A stretch of DNA of 64,000 nucleotides from Thiohalomonas sp041685045 (GTDB taxonomy: Bacteria; Pseudomonadota; Gammaproteobacteria; Thiohalomonadales; Thiohalomonadaceae), in NCBI GenBank assembly GCA_041685045.1, contig JAWLGP010000023.1:11957-75956 (forward strand), read 5' to 3'. Both the position numbers and the translations under genes were made by a program. Position 1 is the stretch's first letter; each line of letters opens with the position of its first letter. Under the pieces are notes generated by a model. That model was not told the DNA's origin and did not search any database. It was given only the letters and a program-made list of their open reading frames with translations. Below are positions 11,501 through 17,008 of the stretch, piece by piece.

Positions 11501-13049
11501 CGTGGATCTCGATGCGGGCAGCCGGCTCATGCTGGCGGGCGACACGGTCGCGGTGCGCGGACGAGGGGGCATGCGGCTGTCCGCGCAAGATTCGATTGCC
11601 GTAAACGCCAACCAGGGCGTCTACGTAACCGGCAGTTCCGGTTCGGTCAGTTTTACCGGCGACCAGCTGACGTTCAACGGCGGCGAGGCGTTATCCATCC
11701 GGAGTAGCGGCGGCACGGTGGCGCTGAACGGCACCGATATCCGGATCAACGCCAACAACGTGGAACTCTATGCCTTCAGCGGCAGCACCGCCACCGCACC
11801 GGTCGAGCTCAAGGCGACCCGTTCGCTGACCGTGACCGGGGGTTCGCTGGTTGAAATGCACGCCCGGACGAACGGCTCGGTCAGCGCAACCGGCACGACC
11901 GTCGCCATCAGCGGCGACCACATCGCGGTTGCCGCCGGCAGCACCGGCAGCAGCTCTTACGATGCGATGCCGATGGCGCTCGGCGGCGGCGGCAGTGTCG
12001 CCATCAGCGCGACCGATGGCGTTGCACTCATTTCGGCCGGCACGGCCACCTCCGACGGCATCTACCTCTATGGCGGTTCGGCCGGCAGCGTGGACGAAGT
12101 GGCGGTCACGGCAGGTGGCCTCATGACCCTGCAGGCGCAGTCGAACATTCTGGCGGGCAACCCGTCCGGAGGCATCGTCAGCCTCAAAGCCGACGCCCTT
12201 CAGGTCAACGCCGGCAAGGTGCTGGATCTGAGCGAAGCGAGCATCACTGTCGGCAACGGACAGACCGACACGGCGGCGGATAGCGCCCTGTTGGCCAAGC
12301 TCGCGGCGTGGGGTATTTCGGCACCCAGCGGAAATCCGAGCGCCGTCTTCGCCGCCGACTCGGTCACGCTCGGCCAGATGACCTTCTACGGCGACTACCT
12401 GCTGCTGAAGGCCAACGCGCTCGACCTGCGCCAGCCGGTTGCGACCTATCGACCCGGCTCCACCACCGTCAACGCGAACGTACTGGTTCAGTTCACGCCG
12501 TACGACTGGAACCAGGCCATCGGCGTCGAGGCGGCCCTGCCCGGTTCGATCGCGCCGAACACCGTTTACTTCACCCAGGCCGATCACTTCGCAAAATTCC
12601 CGGGGACCACGCTCGCGGTCGGCCACAGCAACTACAGCGGCACGATCGTGATCGGCAGCAACGGCGTTGTCGACATCGGCAGCAAGCATTTCGCTCCCGT
12701 GACGCAGAACAGCTTCAGCGGCCTCGAGAACATCGTCACCACCGGGGTGGTCGTCGACCGCATCGTGACTCCGGAGGAACCGGGTGAAATTCCGGAGGAC
12801 GCCATCAACGTCATCACACTGATCGACAACAGCCTCGAAGGTAACACTGAGGGCGTTGACGGTGGCGCGGGCGATGCCTTTGGCGACTCCACGAGCGGTG
12901 ACCCTGGCGATGATTCCGAAGGCGATGACGACGACGATCCCGACGTGAATGGCGAAGGTTCGGGGGATGACGACGACCAGCCGGATCGAAAACGCCTCGT
13001 CAACCTCGAAGAGGGCGGCGTTGCCGGGCAGAACATGGTGTGCCGCTGA
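2535..13049 (+). CDS. Giant two-partner-secretion adhesin (filamentous haemagglutinin-like TpsA)
   Basis: This 3504-residue secreted adhesin follows its TpsB transporter. An extended signal region (about residues 1-36) is followed by a TPS domain (about 37-300) with the motif NQNGIYFGG near residue 116, the segment recognised by TpsB. The remainder is Gly/Ala/Ser-rich and built of short beta-strand repeats typical of a right-handed beta-helix, grouped into four long super-repeats (annotated separately). Phrases such as RFNH, FTGDQL and VALNGTDI recur. The last ~85 residues are different: an Asp/Glu/Gly-rich acidic tail containing DDDDDPD, possibly calcium-binding, ending in MVCR. No toxin or FhaB-type prodomain was recognised. 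The stop overlaps the start of the FecR gene (TGATG), so translation is probably coupled. Role in surface attachment is inferred from the family. Confidence 0.93.
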   Translation: MAIRKRPVSTAIGRILNPHLAAVTALAAPGLSLALPGGGAVVSGSAALDYAGPELTVNQSTSKAIINWQDFSIAADEAVAFAQPGRTAITLNRVVGGNASEIFGRLSANGQVFLVNQNGIYFGGSATVDVGGLVASTLDIRDQDFLSGNYLFTRADGASAGTVVNEGTIRSADGGYVVLAGARSGNAGLIQTRLGTTALAAGDAVTLELEGDSLISFAVDRAVASELAGVENTGEIIADGGRVYMTARTAGDLVSTAVNQAGTIRATGIAEQDGEIWLTGEGGDIAVAGQITADAGSSGPAGLIRVETDRSIEIADGAYLSAGGGEQLADGGEIRVIADDGLFLRGLAEVSVDGGTQGGNGGFLELSGKQRMRLDGDYHGRAHAPGYSGGSLLLDPDNITIVNGGTYYPTGNVYAGDSAGTDFTIDPTSLSLAGWSDVVLQAGSNIYVNSAISDTDINYGTPGGGLTLDAGNSIYLNADVGTSANRFNHHLTLRAGNDILLGSGAGASIWMGSYDLTAQANSGSIVLSQSAGMQTRIDIGGQLDLSADLIYLTAYGAGATVDVRAAGGIRMAAATDLAIRASGSSAGGQVRLETAGLLELTGGGLLLAADNGRIDAVAGQAALSGASIALFGNGAAGQVSIAASSGMTASASGGFTVRTGLTEAGSVTLDGGTGLTLAAGNNLDFDAGTGQIGLAAGTTGDVLLQAGTNLYIDSAIANTDFNHGVAGGSLILEAGESIYLNGNVGSSSDRFNHNLTLAADNHIYFGSNRSVWMGSNALVATADADGVGGGALFLETDYGTITVDTLGSAVLAGDMLNAWANGSTGRIRVTAQNGITLAAASNLAMSAASLAGIEIDAGSGDLNATAGGAARFTSWSGTGSIALAGRNVTISAASIALSGRTATPGQDAVTVTAVNDITLNATGWLGLAGSGSNVAVALTAGRDVVASAGSVDVGGWGDASVTVDAARHLAITAPGITISNTGSVGSMQFLAGQNLSLNGDGGSIYIEHLSGSTRLQAGGILDISAVGGNFEMYASGSAAGPLQLLAGDSISATANGMWFTAGNGASVSLAGPLGIALNAGGYFYATGSNGGSVSFTGDQLNFAGGDDLDIWATGGTVALNGTDINISATDVDLYADSGSGARIDVTATGSLDLSGSRVAFRAGGGATVNAIGQNVAVTGERIAISTGSAGGGSSSEMGPMSMGAAGTVDLTAANQLTLNAVGSNSSAGIYLFAGSGGSASAHGRISLEAASGNLALAAVRQLSLLADQGQVQLSASGQTTLFGDGVRLSANGGSGAVTVDAGAGITVDAASDLGIYAASISSYGTVALDGGTGLTLAAGNDLTFDAGSGQITLAAGTSEVLLQAGNNLYVQSRLDNNTINHGMAGGLTLEAGASIHLNGDVGSSSHRFNHDLTLAADEHIFFGSDRAIWMSSNALVATADRDGTGSGDLRLESGDGEITIDTLGSIALNADVIAMAASGSAGRVSVSAQNGINLQAAASLYMIANSQATVRVDAGSGDLALTVGGMAQFGGIIGSGSVALAGRNVAVSAASIGIHGRPSIPGGDGVTLTAANDILLNAVDQFTLAYGGSDAIALTAGRDILAQAGRVEVSPWGNATVIVDAGRNLAIAAPDIAVHNSGSGADIQFIAGQDLSLTAPSGSVSIQQLAGTTRLQAGGMLNVDAAGGAVQVMSRGVAAAPLRFVAGDSISVSANTVQLEADMGGSLELAGALGIGISAGSSFLALGRNGGAIALTGEQLNLSAGSYLSIDADAGSVALNGTDINVAGNEMWVTADSGGLLAVTATQNLGITAATYLYALGADGGALALAGDQLTVAGGDVDLRALNGTIALNGTNIDISGTEVELHASGSSAAARIDIHATSSLALNGGAWLDVHAQGDGVVSASGLNVTVSGDRISIAAGHYSGSSSGMMPPEAGYDGAVDISAAQQLAISAMGSSSFDGLFVHAGAGNVRLEAAASDLTLSAAGQLELGAWEGRVDLLAGGQATLSGDSVLMRGIGANGVVMVTATGIAVNAATDLAISAASLASFGRVELDADSALTLSAGNDLRLDASSGQIALTAGASGDVLLQAGNDIWLQSAIDNEDINRGVAGGSLTLEAGGSIHLDGDIGSSGARFNHALTLAADDHIHFGNDRALWMGSHALTVAADHDGTGSGDLWLQTDYGQLVVNTLGAASLSGATVRVHANSGLVEVTARDGINIAATGNLALDASNGGRVQFTATSGDVGMVAGGEAGFRTTLGTIALAGENIDLVAGSAAIAGRTATSGEAAVTFSAGSNIRLNTTGKLSLASNSADAVALTAGNDILAHAAILHAGGMGTAFFTAEAGRNIDFNASTELLLQQYGSGQVELTAGQDLALAAPNVRVAPTRLQAGRDLSLSGDHVVVENGSGLAPTRLEAGQNLIVTANDHVNILGAGGDIEFQAGDGISLSGYGIGIDGEDGVISVVAQNQLAINATQFFYAIASHGGAVTFTGDQLAFNGGQEVDLWAAGGAVALNGTAISIDASEIDLYAHSGSLGTARLDIVASEALSLTGGAVVSFHAHANAAVSATGRTVTVSGDRIAIAAGNAGSFASESLPGSGTVDITAGERLTFTSVGTNASDGIYVYGGPGSGTSDMGSVHLEATTGDLTMSALRQLAMAGRDGQLDLIAGGQAAFSGDTVRLMGDGTTGQVAVTAGGIAIDAATDLAISAASLSSSGRVILDADSALELTAGNDLTLDAGSGQIVVNTLGAATFSGNSLRVRANAGSVAVTAEDGIAVETAGNIAFEASNSGQVRFTSGTGNIVMNAGGEAGFRTLLGTITVAGHDLDLAAQSVVMAGRTASAGEAAVTLTAANDILLDAALELSAASGSGDAVALGAGRDIRAAAGRFEIGQGGTAFVTADAGRDLSLVASAEMLLRQYGSGAMNLMAGQDLTLAAGNIVVAPTRLQAGRNLALTADGILVDHGAGVAPALLKAGTDLSLTANGYLEVRGYGSVDLDAGSRLMLAGDTVAVRGRGGMRLSAQDSIAVNANQGVYVTGSSGSVSFTGDQLTFNGGEALSIRSSGGTVALNGTDIRINANNVELYAFSGSTATAPVELKATRSLTVTGGSLVEMHARTNGSVSATGTTVAISGDHIAVAAGSTGSSSYDAMPMALGGGGSVAISATDGVALISAGTATSDGIYLYGGSAGSVDEVAVTAGGLMTLQAQSNILAGNPSGGIVSLKADALQVNAGKVLDLSEASITVGNGQTDTAADSALLAKLAAWGISAPSGNPSAVFAADSVTLGQMTFYGDYLLLKANALDLRQPVATYRPGSTTVNANVLVQFTPYDWNQAIGVEAALPGSIAPNTVYFTQADHFAKFPGTTLAVGHSNYSGTIVIGSNGVVDIGSKHFAPVTQNSFSGLENIVTTGVVVDRIVTPEEPGEIPEDAINVITLIDNSLEGNTEGVDGGAGDAFGDSTSGDPGDDSEGDDDDDPDVNGEGSGDDDDQPDRKRLVNLEEGGVAGQNMVCR
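4548..12120 (+). repeat. Four ~2 kb super-repeats inside the adhesin gene
   Basis: The phrase [TS]GLTL/ALTL followed by xAGN(D/N)L and SGQI or TGQI marks the start of successive units near 4548, 6525, 8694 and 10692, a spacing of roughly 2.0-2.2 kb. Units 1-3 share the same internal order: a VLLQAG block, an RFNH block, a WMGS/WMSS block, a VNTLG/IDTLG block, a GRTA-type block, an RLQAG block, FTGDQL, VALNGT and a final serine-rich block. Unit 4 lacks about 327 bp: its SGQI is joined directly to VVNTLG, whereas unit 3 has the VLLQAG-RFNH-WMGS blocks between them. Boundaries are approximate because they were read by eye. Confidence 0.8.
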
Positions 13050-13804
13050 TGAAAATGCCGAGATACGCCCCTCTGCTGTTGTGGTTGGCATTGACGGTTG
13101 CCCCGTGGAGTGTGCACGCGGCAACGGAAGTCGCCGGGATCGTGCTGGTGGCCACCGGCTCCGTGACGGCGGCCCAACCCGACGGCGACATCCGTGAGTT
13201 GCGCCGCGGCGCCCGCATCTTCGTCGGCGACACGCTGAGCACCGCTTCCGGCGCCACCTTGCAGGTGCGCTTCAATGACCGGGGCATCGTCGCCCTGCGC
13301 GCCGACAGCCGTTTTGTGGTGGAGCGCTTTGAGCATACCGGCGATCCCGTCACCGATCGCAGTGAGTTCAGCCTGCTGAAGGGCGGATTCCGTGCGATCA
13401 CCGGCGCCATCGGCGAGGTCAATCCCGACGCCTACTCGATCAATACCCCGGTGGCCTCCATCGGTATCCGCGGCACCGAACATTTCGGCCGCTACTGCCT
13501 GGACGACTGTCTGGACCTGATGAATCAGGGCGTGGCGCCGCCGGATAACGGCCTGTATACCGGCACACACCAGGGCCGCACCCTCATCGGCGGAAAGTCT
13601 TTCGGGCCCGGCCAGTACGGATTCACCGACCAACAGGGCAATACCCGTCATCTCGGCCAGCCGCCGCGCATCCTGGCGCTGGATCTGCTGGCGCGCTTGC
13701 GCTTGAACACGGATGAGCTGCCGGACGAGGAAACCGGCGAGGACGAGGAGTTTGAGATCCCGGATCCGCCCAACACGCGCACCGAGGTCGACTGCCCGCA
13801 GTGA
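13049..13804 (+). CDS. Secreted FecR-domain protein
   Basis: The protein has 251 residues when started at the ATG that overlaps the adhesin stop (TGATG). A GTG nine bases upstream is in frame but less likely. A signal peptide (MKMPRYAPLLLWLALTVAPW...) is followed by a FecR-type domain (about residues 30-150): GxVTAAQPDG, then LRRGARIFVGDTL, a VRFNDRG segment and TPVASIGIRGTE, the usual end of the motif. The C-terminus is acidic (DEETGEDEEFEIPD). FecR domains occur in periplasmic or envelope proteins, and solo versions often sit beside TPS adhesins. Position between the adhesin and the SapC-like gene, with overlaps at both ends, suggests a role in adhesin display or sensing. That role is inference. 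Confidence 0.85.
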   Translation: MKMPRYAPLLLWLALTVAPWSVHAATEVAGIVLVATGSVTAAQPDGDIRELRRGARIFVGDTLSTASGATLQVRFNDRGIVALRADSRFVVERFEHTGDPVTDRSEFSLLKGGFRAITGAIGEVNPDAYSINTPVASIGIRGTEHFGRYCLDDCLDLMNQGVAPPDNGLYTGTHQGRTLIGGKSFGPGQYGFTDQQGNTRHLGQPPRILALDLLARLRLNTDELPDEETGEDEEFEIPDPPNTRTEVDCPQ

Positions 13805-14550
13805 GTGAAGGTCACCTGCCGGTCGGGTTGCCCACCCCTCCCGGTTACCACACCGTCGTCCCGCTCGACCGAAGACGGCACGCCGGCCGTGCGCCCGACC
13901 CGGCATCGATCGCCGGATTCCAGGCGCGGCTCACCAGCGTCTATGTGAGCGTCCCGGAGCTCCCGCTGGCGGCACTGGACTATCCGGTCGTATTCGTCGC
14001 CGATCGCAGCAGCGGCGAGTACCTGCCAGTGGCGCTGACGGCACTCTCTCCGGGAACCAATCTGTTCGCCCCCGATGGCCGCTGGGCAGCGGACCGGTAC
14101 CAACCGGCCTACGTACGCCGTTATCCGTTCTGCACCGTGCGCGTGGACCACCCCGAAGGGGCGCAGACCCTGGTCGCGGTCGATGCCGACAGTCTTCAGC
14201 CCTCTTCCGAACCGCTGTTCGATGCCGAGGGGACGGCGACCCCGGCCTGGGAAGGTTGGCAGCACACCATCGATCAGCTCGAAGGCGCTTACGAATCCAC
14301 GCTGCAACTGTCACGTGCCTTACGCCGGCAACAGCTGCTGTTTCCGTTCACGGTGGAAGCCGAAGGGGCATCGGGTCGCCGCTACCGCGTGCCCGACCTG
14401 TTCCGTGTCGAACGGCATAAGCTCGAGCGCCTGCCGGCCAAGTCCTTGCGCGACCTTGCGCGTGACGGCCTGCTGGGCCCGATCTACGCCCACCTGCTGT
14501 CGTTGAGCCGTCTCGCCCGGTTGCTCGACCTGGAAGAGCGTCGGCACTGA
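13801..14550 (+). CDS. SapC-like protein
   Basis: The GTG start at 13801 overlaps the FecR-gene stop by four bases (GTGA), showing translational coupling. The 249-residue product has no signal peptide. It carries the features of the SapC family: an N-terminal Y/HTVVPLDR segment, then ELPLAALDYPVVF near residue 55, followed by YLPVALTAL and YVRRYPFC. SapC was named from the S-layer operon of Campylobacter; its biochemical role is not established. Here it belongs to the adhesin operon, which fits a role in surface-layer biogenesis by association only. The C-terminal ~70 residues form a predicted helical segment (DLARDGLLGPIYAHLLSLSRL). Confidence 0.85.
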   Translation: MSEGHLPVGLPTPPGYHTVVPLDRRRHAGRAPDPASIAGFQARLTSVYVSVPELPLAALDYPVVFVADRSSGEYLPVALTALSPGTNLFAPDGRWAADRYQPAYVRRYPFCTVRVDHPEGAQTLVAVDADSLQPSSEPLFDAEGTATPAWEGWQHTIDQLEGAYESTLQLSRALRRQQLLFPFTVEAEGASGRRYRVPDLFRVERHKLERLPAKSLRDLARDGLLGPIYAHLLSLSRLARLLDLEERRH

Positions 14551-14581
14551 TATACTCAACCGCCGGATCTGGAGGAGCGTC

Positions 14582-15664
14582 ATGGGCGTCGAAATCAAAC
14601 TGAACGATCAACACTTCCCCATCTCGCCGGTGTTCGTCGATTTTCTCTATCGCACCATCACCGGCAAGCCGTTTACCGGCGACTGGCACGACCAGCTCAG
14701 CGAAAAGCTGAGTAGTAGTCACGTCGATATCGCCAAGAGCGCAGCAGAGCATGCCGGGGAAGTGCTCGCCTCACCCGACGGCCAGCGTTACATCGGGCGC
14801 GCCTACGCCCTGTTCGTATCCCTCATGACCGGCGACATTGCGCCGCTCCGTGACATCCAGTTCCGCTTCCATTTCGTCAACGTCATCGGCATTCCGCGCA
14901 ATGGCGGCTCGTACCTGACCAAGGAGATCTACAGCGCGCTAGGCCACGACCCGGCCAGCACCCCCGGCGTAGTGGCGCACGACGGCTTTCCCGATGCCTC
15001 GCCGTTTCAGCTCGGCGCGCGCCGCAACAGCTGGATGACCAGTCTGCAGACCATGGCCGAATACCTCACCATGGTCGAGATTTTCTTCGGCCAGGAGAAA
15101 CCGCGCTTCGGCAAAATTGTGGTGCCGAAAAAACTCACCAAGGGCTCCTACGCCGGGGGCTTCTTCCATCAGATCCTGGGCGAGGCGGTCGAGCACGTGC
15201 TCACGGTTCGTCACCCGGTGGCCTGCTGTATCTCCACCTATGAAAAATCCGGGGGGTGGCCGGAGGACGGCCGCTTCCGCGTCCGCAGCAACATCGAGGA
15301 GTGGATGCGTCGCGACCTTGCCTATCTGGGCCACCAGGACAGCAGCCTCGGGGCGCAGGACTATTTCGATGTCTACCTGCGCTACTGGGAACACTACCAC
15401 TACTTCATCGCCACCACCGGGCTCAGCGCCGCCCGCAACATCGAGGTGGTGCCCTATGGCGCCGAAACCATGCAGCGGCAGGCGCAGCGCTACCACAACC
15501 GCTTCGAGAGCGGTCGCCAGGCCGGCGAGTTCCACGTGTTCGACAAGCGCGATCGCCATCCGGAGTGGTTCGCCAAGGCCGAACCGGCGGTGCGCCGTGT
15601 GGCCGAATTGTGGAAGAGTGTCGGCCTGGCGTTTCCGCTGGAGGCGGTGATGGAGGCTTGGTAG
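14582..15664 (+). CDS. Sulfotransferase-like protein
   Basis: This 360-residue protein has a strong ribosome-binding site (GGAGGAG, 6 bases before ATG). Two regions look like the PAPS-binding elements of sulfotransferases: IGIPRNGGSYLTKEIY near residue 105, in the position of the 5'-phosphosulfate loop, and VLTVRHPVACCISTYEKSGG near residue 210, resembling the 3'-phosphate-binding R...S motif. The 100-residue N-terminal region is unfamiliar. Family knowledge predicts transfer of sulfate from PAPS to a hydroxyl of a glycan or other acceptor; the acceptor is unknown. It lies 31 bp after the SapC gene on the same strand and may be the last gene of the adhesin operon. A second, smaller sulfotransferase-like gene converges from the other side of the repeats. 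Confidence 0.65.
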   Translation: MGVEIKLNDQHFPISPVFVDFLYRTITGKPFTGDWHDQLSEKLSSSHVDIAKSAAEHAGEVLASPDGQRYIGRAYALFVSLMTGDIAPLRDIQFRFHFVNVIGIPRNGGSYLTKEIYSALGHDPASTPGVVAHDGFPDASPFQLGARRNSWMTSLQTMAEYLTMVEIFFGQEKPRFGKIVVPKKLTKGSYAGGFFHQILGEAVEHVLTVRHPVACCISTYEKSGGWPEDGRFRVRSNIEEWMRRDLAYLGHQDSSLGAQDYFDVYLRYWEHYHYFIATTGLSAARNIEVVPYGAETMQRQAQRYHNRFESGRQAGEFHVFDKRDRHPEWFAKAEPAVRRVAELWKSVGLAFPLEAVMEAW

Positions 15665-15698
15665 GCGGTCGGCGGAGTTTGTCGTAGGCGCCCCCGGG

Positions 15699-16366
15699 CA
15701 CGGGTTGTCGCGCCGTAATCGCGAAGCAAACGGAGGCCAGTCGCGCCACAAATCCTGTAGGAGGGCCGTACCCCCTGCGGGGCATAAATCCTTGGCGCGA
15801 TTCCGGCGCACAGCGCCGGTTTCTGGCGATGCTGCGGCGGCTTAACGCCGCCGAATCGCGCCGGGACGGCCCTCCCACAAGCTCCCGGCCGCCCGGGAGT
15901 CTTGTTTGATAGAAGCCTTCAGCACGGGTTCTCGCGCCGTGATCGCGAAGCAAACAGAGGCCAGCCGCGCCACGAATCCTGTAGGAGGGCCGTACCCCCT
16001 GCGGGGCATAAATCCTCGGCGCGATTCCGGTGCGCAGCGCCGGTTTCTGGCGATGCTGCGGCGGCTTAACGCCGCCGAATCGCGCCGGGACGACCCTCCC
16101 ACAAGCTCCCGGCCGCCCGGGAGTCTTGTTTGATAGAAGCCTTCAGCACGGGTTCTCGCGCCGTGATCGCGAAGCAAACAGAGGCCAGCCGCGCCACGAA
16201 TCCTGTAGGAGGGCCGTCCTCGGCGCGATTCCGGTGCGCAGCGCCGGTTTCTGGCGATGCTGCGGCGGCTTAACGCCGCCGAATCGCGCCGGGATTTATG
16301 CCCCGCAGGGGTACGACCCTCCCACAAGCTCCCGGCTGACTCCGGGACTCTTGTTTGATAGAAGCA
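15699..16366. repeat. Three tandem copies of a ~220 bp palindromic intergenic repeat
   Basis: The 774 bp between two convergent genes (15665-16438) hold no credible gene. Three direct copies lie at 15699-15922, 15923-16146 and 16147-16366. Each begins CACGGGTT(G/C)TCGCGCCGT and ends near TTGTTTGATAGAAGC. Inside, GGCGCGATT and AATCGCGCC flank a GC-rich core with GCGGCGGCTTAACGCCGCC, so each copy can fold into a long cruciform. Copies 1 and 2 are nearly identical. Copy 3 has a ~22 bp module (ACCCCCTGCGGGG...) missing from its left arm and present in reverse complement in its right arm. Related shorter sequences occur at 55857-55891 and 63885-63990. Short reading frames across the repeats are not credible. 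Confidence 0.9.
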
Positions 16367-16438
16367 GCATGGGGCCGCAGCTCCGCCCAAAGCCGAATCA
16401 CGCAGGATTCTATACGCCGCCTTGGAGGACCGGCGCCT

Positions 16439-17008
16439 CTAAGACTCCGTATTTCTTTCGGCAGTTTTTTCGCTGGCGTTGTGGGCCACTTCGAACTCCG
16501 CCAAGGCGGCGGCCAGATCCCCGGTGGCGCCGATCCACTCCCAGAATTCGGGGAAATCCCGCCCCGCCGTCTCCAGATGAAACGCCATGCAGTTGGACCT
16601 GCCGCGCAGGAACAGCTCGATGTTAGCCGTAACCGTGTCGACGTAGTCCCAGGCGATCGCCAAGGCATCCGCCTCGATGTCCGCCTCCAGACCGAGGTAG
16701 ATCCCTTCGGCGTAAGCCGGGAGGATCATCCCCCGTTTCCAGCGTCGCGCATAACTGCGGGCGACGCTCTCACGATCCCGCTGCAGGTGGACGTAAAAGG
16801 CGTCATCCCCGAACCGGCGCTCGAGGCGGCCGAGAAACCAGGAGAGCCGGTTGTCGGACTCGATGTGGTTCGCAGGATAGTCGAGCCGCGCCACCCCCAG
16901 GCGACCGGCACGGGTCTCGTGTCCCGCCGTGTAGTTGGTGATGTGGCGACAGGCCCGTTCGAAGGTCATGGAGCCGCAGCGGCCGGTACTTAGGATGAAG
17001 ACATTCAT
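16439..17008 (-). CDS. Small sulfotransferase-like protein
   Basis: The 189-residue product starts at MNVFILSTGRCGSMTFERAC. The STGRCGSMTF segment is a textbook 5'-phosphosulfate-binding loop of sulfotransferases. A later segment, VHLQRDRESVARSYARRW, fits the 3'-phosphate-binding element. The start codon overlaps the stop of the upstream glycosyltransferase gene by four bases (ATGA), so the two are translationally coupled. An in-frame extension of 26 residues upstream is Arg-rich and was rejected for that reason. Likely function: sulfation of a glycan or other surface molecule made by the neighbouring enzymes, by family and context only. Confidence 0.7.
   Translation of the reverse strand: MNVFILSTGRCGSMTFERACRHITNYTAGHETRAGRLGVARLDYPANHIESDNRLSWFLGRLERRFGDDAFYVHLQRDRESVARSYARRWKRGMILPAYAEGIYLGLEADIEADALAIAWDYVDTVTANIELFLRGRSNCMAFHLETAGRDFPEFWEWIGATGDLAAALAEFEVAHNASEKTAERNTES

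Noticed and set aside
2628..12632. Long minus-strand frames in the adhesin gene (for example 9009-10994, 661 codons)
   Set aside because: They arise from the high GC and repeats of the adhesin. Their repeated composition mirrors the sense frame and no family is seen.
15699..16366. CRISPR array
   Set aside because: Three ~220 bp palindromic copies in direct contact; no short repeats with spacers and no cas genes.
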